64,000 nt of DNA from contig NZ_QUMQ01000001.1 in NCBI RefSeq assembly GCF_003387075.1, positions 1,736,001 through 1,800,000 on the forward strand. Direction: 5' to 3'. The notes under the pieces were generated by a model that was not told the origin of the DNA, made no database searches, and worked only from the letters and a program-made list of their open reading frames with translations. The DNA comes from Asanoa ferruginea. GTDB lineage: Bacteria > Actinomycetota > Actinomycetes > Mycobacteriales > Micromonosporaceae. Positions 47,057 through 56,331 of the stretch are shown piece after piece. Every line of letters begins with the position of its first letter. Position 1 is the first letter of the stretch. A program made the translations under genes and the position numbers.

Positions 47057-49114
47057 ATGACCCTGCCCGCCGATCATGTCGTCAACACCGATGCCACCGA
47101 GCCCGCCACCGATCTGGAAACCGACCTCGGCGCCGAGCGCACCCACCTGACCGCCTCGCGCGCCGCCCTGGGCCGGATGCGGGAGCGGGCCGAGTCCCTG
47201 TTCAGCGCCGGCGGCAACGTCGCCGGTGACTCCTACACCGCCGAGACCCTCGGGCGTACGCTCGCTCGCCGCGTCGCCGAGCTCGCCGACGACCCCGACA
47301 CCCCGCTGTTCTTCGGGCGGCTCGACTTCGGCCGGTCAGCAGAGGCCGAAGACCACGCCGGGCACCGCTATCACGTCGGGCGCCGGCACGTGACCGATGA
47401 CGTGGGCGAGCCGATGGTGCTCGACTGGCGGGCGCCGGTGTCCCGGGCCTTCTACCGGGCCAGCGCCCGCGACCCCCAGGGCATCGCCGTCCGCCGCCGG
47501 TTCGGGTTCAACGGCGGGCTGCTGACCAGCTTCGAAGACGAGCATCTCGACCGCGGTGAGGAGCTCGGGACCGCCAGCCGGATCCTGACCGCCGAGATCG
47601 AGCGGCCGCGCGTCGGGCCGATGCGCGACATCGTCGCCACCATCCAGCCCGAGCAGGACGAGCTCGTCCGGGCCGACCTCGAGACCTCGATCTGCGTGCA
47701 GGGCGCGCCCGGCACCGGCAAGACCGCCGTCGGCCTGCACCGTGCCGCCTTCCTGCTCTACCTGCACCGCGAGCGGCTGCGCCGGTCCGGCGTGCTGGTG
47801 GTCGGGCCCAACCGGGCGTTCCTGTCCTACATCTCCGCGGTGCTGCCGGCCCTGGGCGAGATCGAGGTCGAGCAGGCGACGGTCGACGACCTGATCGCCC
47901 GCGCCCCGGTCCGGGCCCAGGAAGACCCGGCCGTCGCGGTGATCAAGCACGACGCCCGGATGGCGACCGTGCTCGCCGCCGCCCTCAACGCGCACATCGG
48001 TGCCCCCGAGGAGCCGATGACCGTGCCCGACGGCTCCTACCGGTGGCGGATCGGCGTCGAGGTGCTGCGCCGGATCATCGACGACGTACGCCAGGAGCAC
48101 CTCCCCTACGCCACCGCCCGCGAACGGGTCCGGGCCCGGGTGGTCAGCCTGCTGCAACGCCAGTCCGAGGCGCGCCGGGGTGACTCGCCGGGCGACGCCT
48201 GGCTGCGCCGGATGGGCAAGGCCAAGCCGGTCACCGAGTTCCTCGACAGCGTCTGGCCGGCGCTGACCCCGGAGGCGCTGGTCGCCGAGATCCTCACCGA
48301 GCCGCCGGCCGGCGTGCTGACCGACGACGAGCGCGAGCTGATCCGCTGGTCGACCCAGCCGAGGTCGCTCAAGTCGGCCAAGTGGACGGCCGCCGACCTG
48401 GTGCTGCTCGACGAGGCCGCCGGCCTGATCGAGCGCGCGGCCAGCTTCGGCCACGTGGTCGTCGACGAGGCCCAGGACCTGTCGGCGATGCAGGCCCGCG
48501 CGATCGCCCGGCGCAGCGAACACGGCTCGATCACGCTGCTCGGCGACCTCGCGCAGGGCACCGCGCCGTGGGCCGCCGTCGACTGGCGGGAGACCCTGCG
48601 CCACCTGGGCAAGCCCGACGCCGCGGTGGTGCCGCTGACGATCGGCTTCCGGGTGCCGGCCGCAGTGGTCGCGTTCGCCAACCGGCTGCTCCCGGCGCTG
48701 GCGGTCGACGTGCCGCCGGCCCGCTCGCTGCGTAACGACGGCTGGCTGACCATCGACGAGGTCACCGACCTCGACGCCGCGACGGTGGCGCAGGTGCGGG
48801 CCGCGCTGGCGCACGACGGCTCGGTCGGCGTGATCGCCGCCGACACGGCCGTCGAAAGCATCCGCGCAGCCCTGGCCGCCGCCGGCATCCAGAGCGCGAC
48901 CGCTGACGACGTCGAGTCCGCGGAGCGGGTCACGGTCGTGCCGGCTTCGGTCGTCAAGGGTCTGGAGTACGACCACGTGGTGGTCGTCGAACCGGCCGCG
49001 ATCGTCGCCGCCGAACCGCGCGGCCTGCACCGCCTCTACGTGGTGCTGACCCGGGCCGTCAGCCGCCTGGCCGTGCTGCACACGCTCCCGCTCCCGGCAC
49101 CCCTGACGAGCTGA
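47057..49114 (+). CDS. helR: HelR-like RNA polymerase recycling motor ATPase (HelD family)
   Basis: From ATG 47057 (GGAAGG 9 nt upstream) the product is 685 residues of the UvrD/HelD superfamily. N-terminal helices (HLTASRAALGRMRERAESLF) match the coiled-coil arm that enters the RNA polymerase secondary channel. The split motor has Walker A CVQGAPGTGKTAVGLHRAAF (near residue 216) and Walker B FGHVVVDEAQDLSAMQARAI; the last motifs are VVKGLEYDHVVVVEP and LYVVLTRAVSRLAVLH. HelR removes stalled or rifamycin-bound polymerase from DNA. Family call strong; the HelR subtype is inferred from length and host group. Confidence 0.82.
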   Translation: MTLPADHVVNTDATEPATDLETDLGAERTHLTASRAALGRMRERAESLFSAGGNVAGDSYTAETLGRTLARRVAELADDPDTPLFFGRLDFGRSAEAEDHAGHRYHVGRRHVTDDVGEPMVLDWRAPVSRAFYRASARDPQGIAVRRRFGFNGGLLTSFEDEHLDRGEELGTASRILTAEIERPRVGPMRDIVATIQPEQDELVRADLETSICVQGAPGTGKTAVGLHRAAFLLYLHRERLRRSGVLVVGPNRAFLSYISAVLPALGEIEVEQATVDDLIARAPVRAQEDPAVAVIKHDARMATVLAAALNAHIGAPEEPMTVPDGSYRWRIGVEVLRRIIDDVRQEHLPYATARERVRARVVSLLQRQSEARRGDSPGDAWLRRMGKAKPVTEFLDSVWPALTPEALVAEILTEPPAGVLTDDERELIRWSTQPRSLKSAKWTAADLVLLDEAAGLIERAASFGHVVVDEAQDLSAMQARAIARRSEHGSITLLGDLAQGTAPWAAVDWRETLRHLGKPDAAVVPLTIGFRVPAAVVAFANRLLPALAVDVPPARSLRNDGWLTIDEVTDLDAATVAQVRAALAHDGSVGVIAADTAVESIRAALAAAGIQSATADDVESAERVTVVPASVVKGLEYDHVVVVEPAAIVAAEPRGLHRLYVVLTRAVSRLAVLHTLPLPAPLTS

Positions 49115-49142
49115 GGGAGGGCCGCCGGCCGGCGACCCTCCC
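49115..49142. terminator. Bidirectional hairpin between helR and C39 peptidase
   Basis: GGGAGGG pairs with CCCTCCC and, after one C-A mismatch, CGCC with GGCG; the loop is GGCC. It fills the 43-bp gap between two convergent stops and could serve both. Confidence 0.65.
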
Positions 49143-49157
49143 CTTGACGTGCGAGAA

Positions 49158-50507
49158 CTACCAGTTGGTCGAGCCGGCCACCTTCGGCCAGGGCTTCCAC
49201 CACGGCTTGATCAAATAGGCGATGCCGCCGCTGCCGCCGGAGACGCCGCCGGTCGCGTTGATGCGCTTCGTGCGCAGCCAGACCTGCTCGAACTGGCTGC
49301 GCTTGTAGACGTTGCGGACCACGTCGTTGGAGGACGAGGCCGGGTCGTTGATGATGACGTCGCCGTCTTTGGTGAAGCCGACGATGACGAACAGGTGGCC
49401 CGAGGTGCCGTAGTTGGCGCCGTCGAGTTCGCTGGCCAGGAACGACTGCGAGGTGACCACCGGGATGCCGGCGGCGATGAAGCGCTCCGCCTCGTCGAGC
49501 GAGTGCAGCCGGGTGACCTTCGCTTCGAGGCCAGGGTAGGACGCCGCGTAGGCCGTGTTGAACGGCCAGTTGCCGGCGCCGTCGTAGGCGTAGTCGTAGG
49601 TCATCCGGGCGGCGTGGTTGACCGACGGGTCGGGGTAGGTCGGGTCGACCCACGCCGTGTCGGCCGCCGACGGCTTCTTGCCCCAGTATTCGACGACCAT
49701 TTCGGTCGAGGTGGGCGAGCACCAGGCCTCGCCGCCACCGTCGTACTCCGGGTAATGGCCCTCGTGGATGTTCTGGGAATAGGCCGGTACCTTCAGTTCC
49801 TTGCCCCAGGCGATGTGCCCGGCGCTGGCCGGCACGGTGAACCGGTCGGGCACGTAGGACGACATCGCGCCGAGCGCCCAGACCCGCGGCGACGCGAGCT
49901 GGCCCGGCGCCCGGTAGAGGGTCAGCCGGAGCTGGTAGCCGCTCAGCATCACGCCGTTGGCTACGTCGTCGATGGAGAACGTGTCGGTCCAGATCGTCGA
50001 GTACGGGTCGCCCTGCCGGTTGACCGACGTGCGGCGGATGTCCTCGTCACCGGAGGCCCAGCGGCCCATCACGTACCAAGGCGTCAGGTTTCCGGTGTTA
50101 TAGGTGCCCTGCATCTCGATCTGGATCCAGGTGCCGCGCGGTGTCTCGGCGTTCCATGACGCGACCAGCTCGCTCGCGTCGAAGCCGACGTCGCGTTTCG
50201 GCGAGGTCCACGTCGCGTAGTTCCAGCTCCGGGTCACCCCGGTGTGCGGATCGGTGTAGTCGGTGGTCCCCTGTGGACGCAGGATGGTCACGCCGCCCTG
50301 TAGGCCGGGAACGCCCGGAATGCCCGGCAGCGCCAGGGTGCCCTGGTGCGTGCCGGTGCGCCAGTCGCGATAGGTCGACCAGCCCTGGTAGGTGATCTGC
50401 TCGTCATGGACGGGCGTCGAGGTGGCGGCTCCGGCCGGTGCCGAGAACCCGGCAATCAAGGCAACCGCGCCGAAAACCGCGACGGCCGCCCGCGCTGATG
50501 CGTTCAT
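49158..50507 (-). CDS. Secreted C39-family cysteine peptidase
   Basis: From ATG 50507 the product is 449 residues (GTG 50516 also possible). A signal peptide (AAVAVFGAVALIAGFSAPAG) is followed by a ~210-residue beta-rich domain (WTSPKRDVGFDASELVASWN; GTWIQIEMQGTYNTGNLTPW) and a C39/papain-like domain with Cys in GGGEAWCSPTSTEMVVEYWG, His in YGTSGHLFVIVGFTKDG and Asn/Asp in VIINDPASSSND. It may process extracellular peptides or the cell wall; the substrate is unknown. Divergent from the M14 carboxypeptidase. Confidence 0.87.
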   Translation of the reverse strand: MNASARAAVAVFGAVALIAGFSAPAGAATSTPVHDEQITYQGWSTYRDWRTGTHQGTLALPGIPGVPGLQGGVTILRPQGTTDYTDPHTGVTRSWNYATWTSPKRDVGFDASELVASWNAETPRGTWIQIEMQGTYNTGNLTPWYVMGRWASGDEDIRRTSVNRQGDPYSTIWTDTFSIDDVANGVMLSGYQLRLTLYRAPGQLASPRVWALGAMSSYVPDRFTVPASAGHIAWGKELKVPAYSQNIHEGHYPEYDGGGEAWCSPTSTEMVVEYWGKKPSAADTAWVDPTYPDPSVNHAARMTYDYAYDGAGNWPFNTAYAASYPGLEAKVTRLHSLDEAERFIAAGIPVVTSQSFLASELDGANYGTSGHLFVIVGFTKDGDVIINDPASSSNDVVRNVYKRSQFEQVWLRTKRINATGGVSGGSGGIAYLIKPWWKPWPKVAGSTNW

Positions 50508-50605
50508 GGCTGTCACTATCGCTGCCGAAAGGAAGTTTCACCAGAGTTCGTTTCGCTGAAGTTCATTGCCGGCGGGATGATCCCGTTGGCATGGGCCAGC
50601 ACAAA

Positions 50606-50631
50606 GACCCATATTGATATGACCATGGGTC
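50606..50631. promoter_or_regulatory. Nested palindromes in divergent C39/M14 promoter
   Basis: GACCCAT (50606-50612) and ATGGGTC (50625-50631) form an inverted repeat; inside lies the palindrome CATAT-TG-ATATG (50610-50621). The site is 52-77 bp upstream of the carboxypeptidase start. It could control both genes of the 175-bp divergent gap. Confidence 0.4.
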
Positions 50632-50682
50632 GGGTGGTGAGGTTCGTCCAACGTTCCTCCACCAACCCCCTGGAGGTCATGC

Positions 50683-52557
50683 ATGGCCATCCGTCTGGGT
50701 CGACGACGCACCCTGGCCGCTCTGGTCGGCACCGCGGTCGTCGGCCTGCTCGTCGCCTCGGCCAACCCGGTCGCGGCCAAACCGCCGCCCGGTGGCGACG
50801 CAGCGGCACCGGCCTCGGCCGAATACCGCGTGCTCGGCCCGAAGACCCTCGCCGACCGCAACGCGGTCGCCGGCACCGGTGCCTCGATCGACTACGTCGA
50901 GCACGGCGTCCTCAACGTCACCGCCACTGGAGCCGAAGCCAGCGCCATCCAACGGCTCGGCTTCACCCTGGAGAAGGCGGCGGCGCCGCCCGCGGTCAGC
51001 GGCGGGCCGACGGCGCAGGCGTTCCCGCCCGCCGACTCGGCCTACCACGACTACGCGGAACTGACCGCCGTGGTCAACCAGGTCGTCGCCGACCACCCGA
51101 CGATCGCGCGCAAGCTGTCGATCGGTAGCTCGTACGAAGGCCGCGACCTGATGGCCGTGAAGATCTCCGACAACGTCAACACCGACGAGGCCGAGCCGGA
51201 GATCCTGTTCAACGCGCAGCAGCACGCCCGCGAGCACCTGACCGTCGAGATGGCGATCTACGTGCTCAACCTCTTCACCGACAACTACGGCACCGACTCC
51301 CGGATCACCAACCTGGTCAACAGCCGGGAGATCTGGGTCGTCCCGACGGTCAACCCCGACGGCAGCGAGTACGACATCGCCACCGGGTCCTACCGGAGCT
51401 GGCGGAAGAACCGGCAGCCGAACGCCGGTTCGTCCAATGTGGGCACCGACCTCAACCGCAACTGGGGCTACAACTTCGGTTGCTGCGGCGGCTCGTCCGG
51501 GACCACCAGCTCGGAGACCTACCGCGGCCCGTCGGCGTTCAGCGCGCCGGAGACCCGGGCCCTGCGCGACTTCGTCAACAGCCGGGTGGTCGGTGGCCAG
51601 CAGCAGATCAAGGCCAACATCGACTTCCACACCTACTCACAGCTCGTGCTCTGGCCCTACGGCTACACCACCGCCAACACGGCGACCGGCATGACCACCG
51701 ACGACTACAACACGTTCGCCACCATCGGTCAGCAGATGGCGGCGACCAACGGCTACACGCCGGAGCAGTCGTCGGACCTCTACATCACCGACGGTGACAG
51801 CCTCGACTGGCTGTGGGCGACCCACAAGATCTGGGCCTACACCTTCGAGATGTATCCCGGTTCGGCCAGCGGCGGCGGCTTCTACCCGCCCGACGAGGTG
51901 ATCCCGGCGCAGACCAGCCGCAACCGGGAAGCGGTCCTGCTGCTCTCCGAGTACGCGGACTGCCCCTACCGGGCGATCAACAAGCAGGCGCAGTACTGCG
52001 GTGGCGGAGGCGGCGGCACGACGGTCTACTCCGACACCTTCGAGGCGGCCAACGGCTGGACCACCAACCCGTCGGCCACCGACACCGCCACCAGCGGCCA
52101 GTGGGTCCGCGGCGACCCGGCCGCGACCACGTCGAGCGGCACCAAGCAACTCGGCACCACCGTCAGCGGCACCAACGACCTGGTCACCGGCGCGTCGGCC
52201 GGCACCGCAGCGGGCGACTTCGACGTCGACGGCGGCACGACCAGCATCCGCTCGGGGCCGATCACCCTCCCCGCCAGCGGAACGCTGACGCTGAGCCTGT
52301 CGTGGTATCTCGCGCACGGCACCAACGCGTCGTCGGCTGACTTCTTCCGGGTCAGCGTCGTGCACAACGGCGGCACGACGGCCGTGTTCAGCCAGGCCGG
52401 TGCGGCCACCAACCGCAACGGCGCGTGGGCGACGGCCAGCGCCAACCTGTCGGCGTATGCCGGCCAGTCGGTGCGGATCCTGATCGAGGCGGCCGACGCG
52501 TCGACCGCCAGCCTGGTCGAGGCGGGCGTCGACGACGTCCTGATCACCCAGAGCTGA
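50683..52557 (+). CDS. Secreted M14 zinc carboxypeptidase with C-terminal adhesion-like domain
   Basis: This 624-residue protein has a signal peptide ([20 protein letters not shown]) and a propeptide region. The M14 domain has zinc ligands H-x-x-E in [16 protein letters not shown] in [15 protein letters not shown], Arg in [10 protein letters not shown] and the catalytic Glu in [10 protein letters not shown] Gly-rich linker ([14 protein letters not shown]) leads to a jelly-roll domain ([20 protein letters not shown]), a typical secreted peptidase add-on. Start at ATG 50683 with TGGAGG. A strong hairpin follows 12 nt after the stop. Confidence 0.93.
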   Translation: MAIRLGRRRTLAALVGTAVVGLLVASANPVAAKPPPGGDAAAPASAEYRVLGPKTLADRNAVAGTGASIDYVEHGVLNVTATGAEASAIQRLGFTLEKAAAPPAVSGGPTAQAFPPADSAYHDYAELTAVVNQVVADHPTIARKLSIGSSYEGRDLMAVKISDNVNTDEAEPEILFNAQQHAREHLTVEMAIYVLNLFTDNYGTDSRITNLVNSREIWVVPTVNPDGSEYDIATGSYRSWRKNRQPNAGSSNVGTDLNRNWGYNFGCCGGSSGTTSSETYRGPSAFSAPETRALRDFVNSRVVGGQQQIKANIDFHTYSQLVLWPYGYTTANTATGMTTDDYNTFATIGQQMAATNGYTPEQSSDLYITDGDSLDWLWATHKIWAYTFEMYPGSASGGGFYPPDEVIPAQTSRNREAVLLLSEYADCPYRAINKQAQYCGGGGGGTTVYSDTFEAANGWTTNPSATDTATSGQWVRGDPAATTSSGTKQLGTTVSGTNDLVTGASAGTAAGDFDVDGGTTSIRSGPITLPASGTLTLSLSWYLAHGTNASSADFFRVSVVHNGGTTAVFSQAGAATNRNGAWATASANLSAYAGQSVRILIEAADASTASLVEAGVDDVLITQS

Positions 52558-52568
52558 CGTTTTCGCAG

Positions 52569-52608
52569 GGCACCGGCGTCCCGTGGGCAACCGCGGGGCG
52601 CCGGTGTC
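52569..52608 (+). terminator. Terminator of M14 carboxypeptidase gene
   Basis: An 18-bp stem containing three G-U wobbles is capped by a GCAA tetraloop (52587-52590). It separates the peptidase gene from the cobalamin riboswitch. Confidence 0.85.
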
Positions 52609-52629
52609 GTAGCTAACGGCCGATCGATC

Positions 52630-52849
52630 GCCCTCCCGACCATGGTGACCAGTGGGTTACCGTGCTCGCGACCGACCGCAGCGAAGCCGGTGTGACTCCG
52701 GCGCTGTCCCGCAACTGCGATGCCCCGCGACGAGACGGGGACGAGCCAGGTCGCCTGCCCAGGTCGCGAACCAGCGCTCTCGAGGAAGGGCGCCTCGCGG
52801 GCGGGCGCAACCCCTGTCGGCGAAGCACCAGACCTCGACCGACAGGAGG
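52630..52849 (+). ncRNA. Cobalamin (adenosylcobalamin) riboswitch
   Basis: The conserved core GAAGCCGGTGTGACTCCGGC at 52683 followed by GCTGTCCCGCAACTG, and the B12-box-like GAGCCAGGTCGCCTGCC at 52743-52759, identify the element. CCTGTCGG (52813-52820) can pair with CCGACAGG (52839-52846), which overlaps the first half of the btuF AGGAGG (52844-52849). This suggests translational shut-off when cobalamin binds. The 5' limit is approximate. Confidence 0.9.
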
Positions 52850-52855
52850 CACCCC

Positions 52856-53797
52856 ATGCGATATCAGGCCCGAATCGTCGCCGCCGCCCTTGGCGCGGCC
52901 CTGCTCCTCGCCGGCTGCGGCGACGGTGGCAGCACCGAGAACGGCGGCACCCCGCCGGACACCAACGTCAGCGCCACCCCCGACTTCCCGGTCACCGTCG
53001 GTGATCTCACCGTCGCCACCAAGCCCACGAAGATCGTCGCGCTGTCGCCGACCGCGACCGAGGTGCTCTTCGCGATCGGCGCCGGCCCGCAGGTGGTCGC
53101 GGTCGACGACCAGTCGAACTTCCCGGCCAACGCGCCGAAGAGCGACCTGTCGGCGTTCCAGCCCAACGCCGAGGCGATCGCCGGGAAGTCGCCCGACCTG
53201 GTGGTGCTGTCCAACGACATGAACAACGTCGTCGCGCAACTGCGCCAACTCAAGATTCCGGTGTACGTCGCGCCGGCCGGCAAGACGCTCGACGACACGT
53301 ATCGGCAGATCACCGACATCGGGGCGCTCACCGGCAACCGGCCGGCCGCCGAGGATCTCGCGAAGCAGATGCGGACCGACGTGGACAAGTTGGTCAAGGA
53401 CGTGCCGCAGCGCAGCACGAAGCTGACCTACTACTACGAGCTCGGCCCCGAGCTCTACTCGCTGACCTCGAAGACCTTCGTCGGCTCGCTGTTCGCGCAG
53501 CTCGGCCTCGAGAACATCGCCGACCCGGCCGACGCCGACGGCAGCAAGGGCGGCTACCCGCAGCTCTCGGCCGAGTCACTGGTCAAGGCCGACCCCGACC
53601 TGATCTTCCTGGCCGACACGGTGTGCTGCCAGCAGAACGCCGACAGCGTCAAGGCGCGGCCCGGCTGGTCGGGCATCACGGCCGTTAAGTCGGGGCAAAT
53701 CGTCGGGCTCAACGACGACATCGCCTCCCGCTGGGGTCCGCGCACCGTCGACCTGCTCCGCCAGATCGTCGACGCGGTGTCGAAGGTGCCGGCCTGA
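52856..53797 (+). CDS. btuF: Cobalamin-binding lipoprotein of ABC importer
   Basis: From ATG 52856 with AGGAGG 6 nt upstream, the product is 313 residues. The lipobox LLLAGC places the lipid-modified Cys at residue 21. A Thr/Pro spacer precedes the periplasmic-binding fold (KIVALSPTATEVLFAIGAGP; SPDLVVLSNDMNNVVAQLR; LVKADPDLIFLADTVCCQQN) of the BtuF/FhuD class. The riboswitch upstream points to cobalamin rather than siderophores as ligand. Start is within the riboswitch's expression platform. Confidence 0.9.
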   Translation: MRYQARIVAAALGAALLLAGCGDGGSTENGGTPPDTNVSATPDFPVTVGDLTVATKPTKIVALSPTATEVLFAIGAGPQVVAVDDQSNFPANAPKSDLSAFQPNAEAIAGKSPDLVVLSNDMNNVVAQLRQLKIPVYVAPAGKTLDDTYRQITDIGALTGNRPAAEDLAKQMRTDVDKLVKDVPQRSTKLTYYYELGPELYSLTSKTFVGSLFAQLGLENIADPADADGSKGGYPQLSAESLVKADPDLIFLADTVCCQQNADSVKARPGWSGITAVKSGQIVGLNDDIASRWGPRTVDLLRQIVDAVSKVPA

Positions 53798-54843
53798 AAA
53801 CCCGGAGACTTCCTGGCGTACGGTGGCCGTGGCTGCTCTGCGGCGTCGTCGCCGTGGTGGTCGCGGCCATCGCCGGGCTCGCGTTCGGCCCGGTCTCGCT
53901 GCCGCCCGGCGGGGTCGCCGCCGAGCTGGTCGACCTGATCCCGGGCGTCAACATCCACAGTGGTCTGTCGGAGCGCGACGCCGCGATCCTGTTGCAGCTA
54001 AGGCTGCCGCGGGTGGTGCTCGGGCTGCTCGCCGGCGCGATGCTGGCCCTGGCCGGCGGTTGCTATCAGGGCGCGTTCCGCAACCCGCTGGCCGATCCCT
54101 ACCTGCTGGGCGCGGCGGCCGGTGCCGGGCTCGCGGTCACCGCGGTCGTGGCGCTGCGCGGCTCCGATATGGACATTGGCGCGCTGCCGCCGAGCGTACC
54201 CCTGGCGGCGTTTGGTGGTGCGCTCATCGCGGTCGCGCTGACCTATCTGCTCGGGGTGGCCGGGCGCGACCGGACGCCCGCGTCGCTGATCCTGGCCGGC
54301 GTCGCGGTGTCGGCGTTCCTGGCCGCCGGGCAGACCTATCTGATGCAGCGCAACGCCGACGACATCCGGGCGATCTACTCGTGGTTGCTCGGGCGGCTGG
54401 CCACCAACGGCTGGCACGAGGTGCGGTTGCTGCTGCCCTACGCCATCGTCACCACCGTCGTGGTGCTCGCCCTGCGGCGCGAACTCGACGTGCTGTCGGT
54501 CGGCGACGACGAGGCGAGCGGCCTGGGCCTGCACCCGCAACGGTCGCGCTACATCCTGATCGCCGCCGCCTCGCTGGGCACCGCGGCCGCGGTCTCGGTG
54601 TCGGGCCTGATCGGTTTCGTCGGCATCGTCGTGCCGCACATCGTGCGGATGCTCACCGGCACCAGCTACCGGGCCATCCTGCCGCTGTCGATGCTATTCG
54701 GCGCCGCTTTCCTGGCCCTGGCCGACCTGGCCGGCCGCACATTCGCGGCGCCGGCCGAGATCCCGATCGGTGTGGTCACCGCGTTCGTCGGCGGCCCGTT
54801 CTTCGTGCTGGTGCTGCGCACCGCGAAACGGGTGATCACATGA
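53794..54843 (+). CDS. btuC: Cobalamin ABC transporter permease, CTG start
   Basis: The FecCD-type permease frame begins in-frame at CTG 53794, within C-TGA overlapping the btuF stop and 7 nt after GAAGG. From it the product is 349 residues. No ATG, GTG or TTG occurs between 53794 and the GTG at 53854, and starting there would cut into the first membrane helix (WPWLLCGVVAVVVAAIAGLA). Family motifs are RLPRVVLGLLAGAMLALAGG, NPLADPYLLGAAAGAGLAV and GLIGFVGIVVPHIVRMLTG. It forms the membrane channel with BtuD. Confidence 0.85.
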   Translation: MKTRRLPGVRWPWLLCGVVAVVVAAIAGLAFGPVSLPPGGVAAELVDLIPGVNIHSGLSERDAAILLQLRLPRVVLGLLAGAMLALAGGCYQGAFRNPLADPYLLGAAAGAGLAVTAVVALRGSDMDIGALPPSVPLAAFGGALIAVALTYLLGVAGRDRTPASLILAGVAVSAFLAAGQTYLMQRNADDIRAIYSWLLGRLATNGWHEVRLLLPYAIVTTVVVLALRRELDVLSVGDDEASGLGLHPQRSRYILIAAASLGTAAAVSVSGLIGFVGIVVPHIVRMLTGTSYRAILPLSMLFGAAFLALADLAGRTFAAPAEIPIGVVTAFVGGPFFVLVLRTAKRVIT

Positions 54844-55622
54844 CACCGGCGATCGAGGTGCGGGACCTGCACGTCACGCTCGGTAAGGCGGCCATCCTGC
54901 GCGGCGTCGACCTCACCGTCGAGGCCGGTTCGTGGGTGGCGGTGATCGGGCCCAACGGCGCCGGCAAGTCGACGCTGCTGCGCGCGATCGGCGGCCTGCT
55001 ACCCACGGGCGGCGCGGTCTCCCTCATGGGTACCCCGCTCGAGCGGCTGCGCCGCCGCACCCGGGCCCGCATGGTGGCCACCGTCGCGCAGACGCCGGTG
55101 GTCCCGCCCGGAATGTCGGTGTTCGACTACGTGCTGCTCGGGCGTACCCCCTTCGTCTCGTTGCTCGGCCGCGAGTCGGCCGCCGACCTCGCCGCCGTGA
55201 CCGCGCTGCTCGACCGCCTCGACCTCGCCGGTTTCGGCGACCGCGAACTCGACACCCTCTCCGGCGGCGAGCGGCAGCGGGTGTTCCTGGCCCGGGCGCT
55301 CGCGCAGGAGCCGTCGCTGCTGCTGCTCGACGAGCCGACCAGCGCCCTCGACATCGGCCACCAGCAGGAGGTGCTGGAGTTGGTCGACACGCTGCGCCGC
55401 GACCAGGGGCTGACCGTGCTGGCCACGATGCACGACCTGTCGATCGCCGGCGGTTACGCCGACCGCCTGGTGTTGCTCGCCGACGGTGCGGTGGTCGCCG
55501 CCGGCACCGCGCGCGAGGTGCTGACCGAGGAGATCCTGTCGCGCTTCTACAAGGCCCGGGTCAAGGTCATCGACGGCGAGGACGGCCCCCTCGTGGTTCC
55601 CGTCCGGGTCGCACCGAGGTAG
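54840..55622 (+). CDS. btuD: Cobalamin ABC transporter ATPase
   Basis: This 260-residue ABC ATPase overlaps btuC by 4 nt (ATGA). It has Walker A GPNGAGKSTLLRAIGGLL, signature LSGGERQRVFLARALAQEPS, Walker B LLLLDEPTSALD and the His-loop ATMHDLSIAGG. Position and riboswitch control make it the motor of the btuFCD importer. Confidence 0.93.
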   Translation: MTPAIEVRDLHVTLGKAAILRGVDLTVEAGSWVAVIGPNGAGKSTLLRAIGGLLPTGGAVSLMGTPLERLRRRTRARMVATVAQTPVVPPGMSVFDYVLLGRTPFVSLLGRESAADLAAVTALLDRLDLAGFGDRELDTLSGGERQRVFLARALAQEPSLLLLDEPTSALDIGHQQEVLELVDTLRRDQGLTVLATMHDLSIAGGYADRLVLLADGAVVAAGTAREVLTEEILSRFYKARVKVIDGEDGPLVVPVRVAPR

Positions 55623-55705
55623 TCCATCCGGTCAGCCGAAATTGTCCAAGATGGTTAGTGGTTATTCATGAAGTTCGACCGGTTTCGTGGTTACCGTCTG
55701 AGTCT

Positions 55706-56287
55706 GTGAGCGTTTTTCCGCACCGCACCGCATGGGTGCCTATCGACGACCACACCCCTCTGCACGACGCCGCCGAAATGGCGGCCGCGTGGGTGATCCA
55801 ACAGGCCGGCACCCACGCCCTCCAGCCCGTCCTGCGCGGCGGCCTGGGTGACAGCATCGTGTTCGCGCTCCGGGGCCAGTTCACCACCGGTCCCAACCCC
55901 GGACGCGAACACGCCGTGCTCGCCTTCCTGCCCGACTACGACGACGTACACACCTCGCTTCGGCACGGCGTCTTCGCCGCGATCGAGTCGGAGGCGACCC
56001 CGCTGCTCGGGTGGGCGATGCAGACCCGGGCCGTCAACCTGACGACCGGCGAGGTCACCGCCGACACCCGCAGTGCGGCCCTCAAAGAGGCCATCGAGCG
56101 GATCCACTTCTTCGACAACAACGGCTGGACCCGGGGCTCCGGCGCCGACGGCTCCAAGCGGATCCTGGGCGACCTGCAACCCGCTGACCGCGACAAGAAC
56201 CTGCTCCTCGGCAGCCTCTGCGCGCTCGGATCGCGGGGCAAAGCGCTGGCCCGGCTCAGCGGCCTGGCCGACCGGGCGTGGAGGTAA
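55706..56287 (+). CDS. Hypothetical protein, 193 aa
   Basis: I do not recognise this protein. From GTG 55706 the frame encodes 193 residues with coding-type third positions: VFALRGQFTTGPNPGREHAV, VLAFLPDYDDVHTSLRHGVF, AIERIHFFDNNGWTRGSGA. There are no signal peptide, membrane segment or metal motif. There is no ribosome binding site before the GTG, so the mRNA could be leaderless or the start could lie further in. It follows btuD by 83 bp with no terminator seen. Confidence 0.6.
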   Translation: MSVFPHRTAWVPIDDHTPLHDAAEMAAAWVIQQAGTHALQPVLRGGLGDSIVFALRGQFTTGPNPGREHAVLAFLPDYDDVHTSLRHGVFAAIESEATPLLGWAMQTRAVNLTTGEVTADTRSAALKEAIERIHFFDNNGWTRGSGADGSKRILGDLQPADRDKNLLLGSLCALGSRGKALARLSGLADRAWR

Positions 56288-56331
56288 CGGTATATATCCA
56301 CGGGCGCTGATCGAGAGTAAGTTCGATCGAC

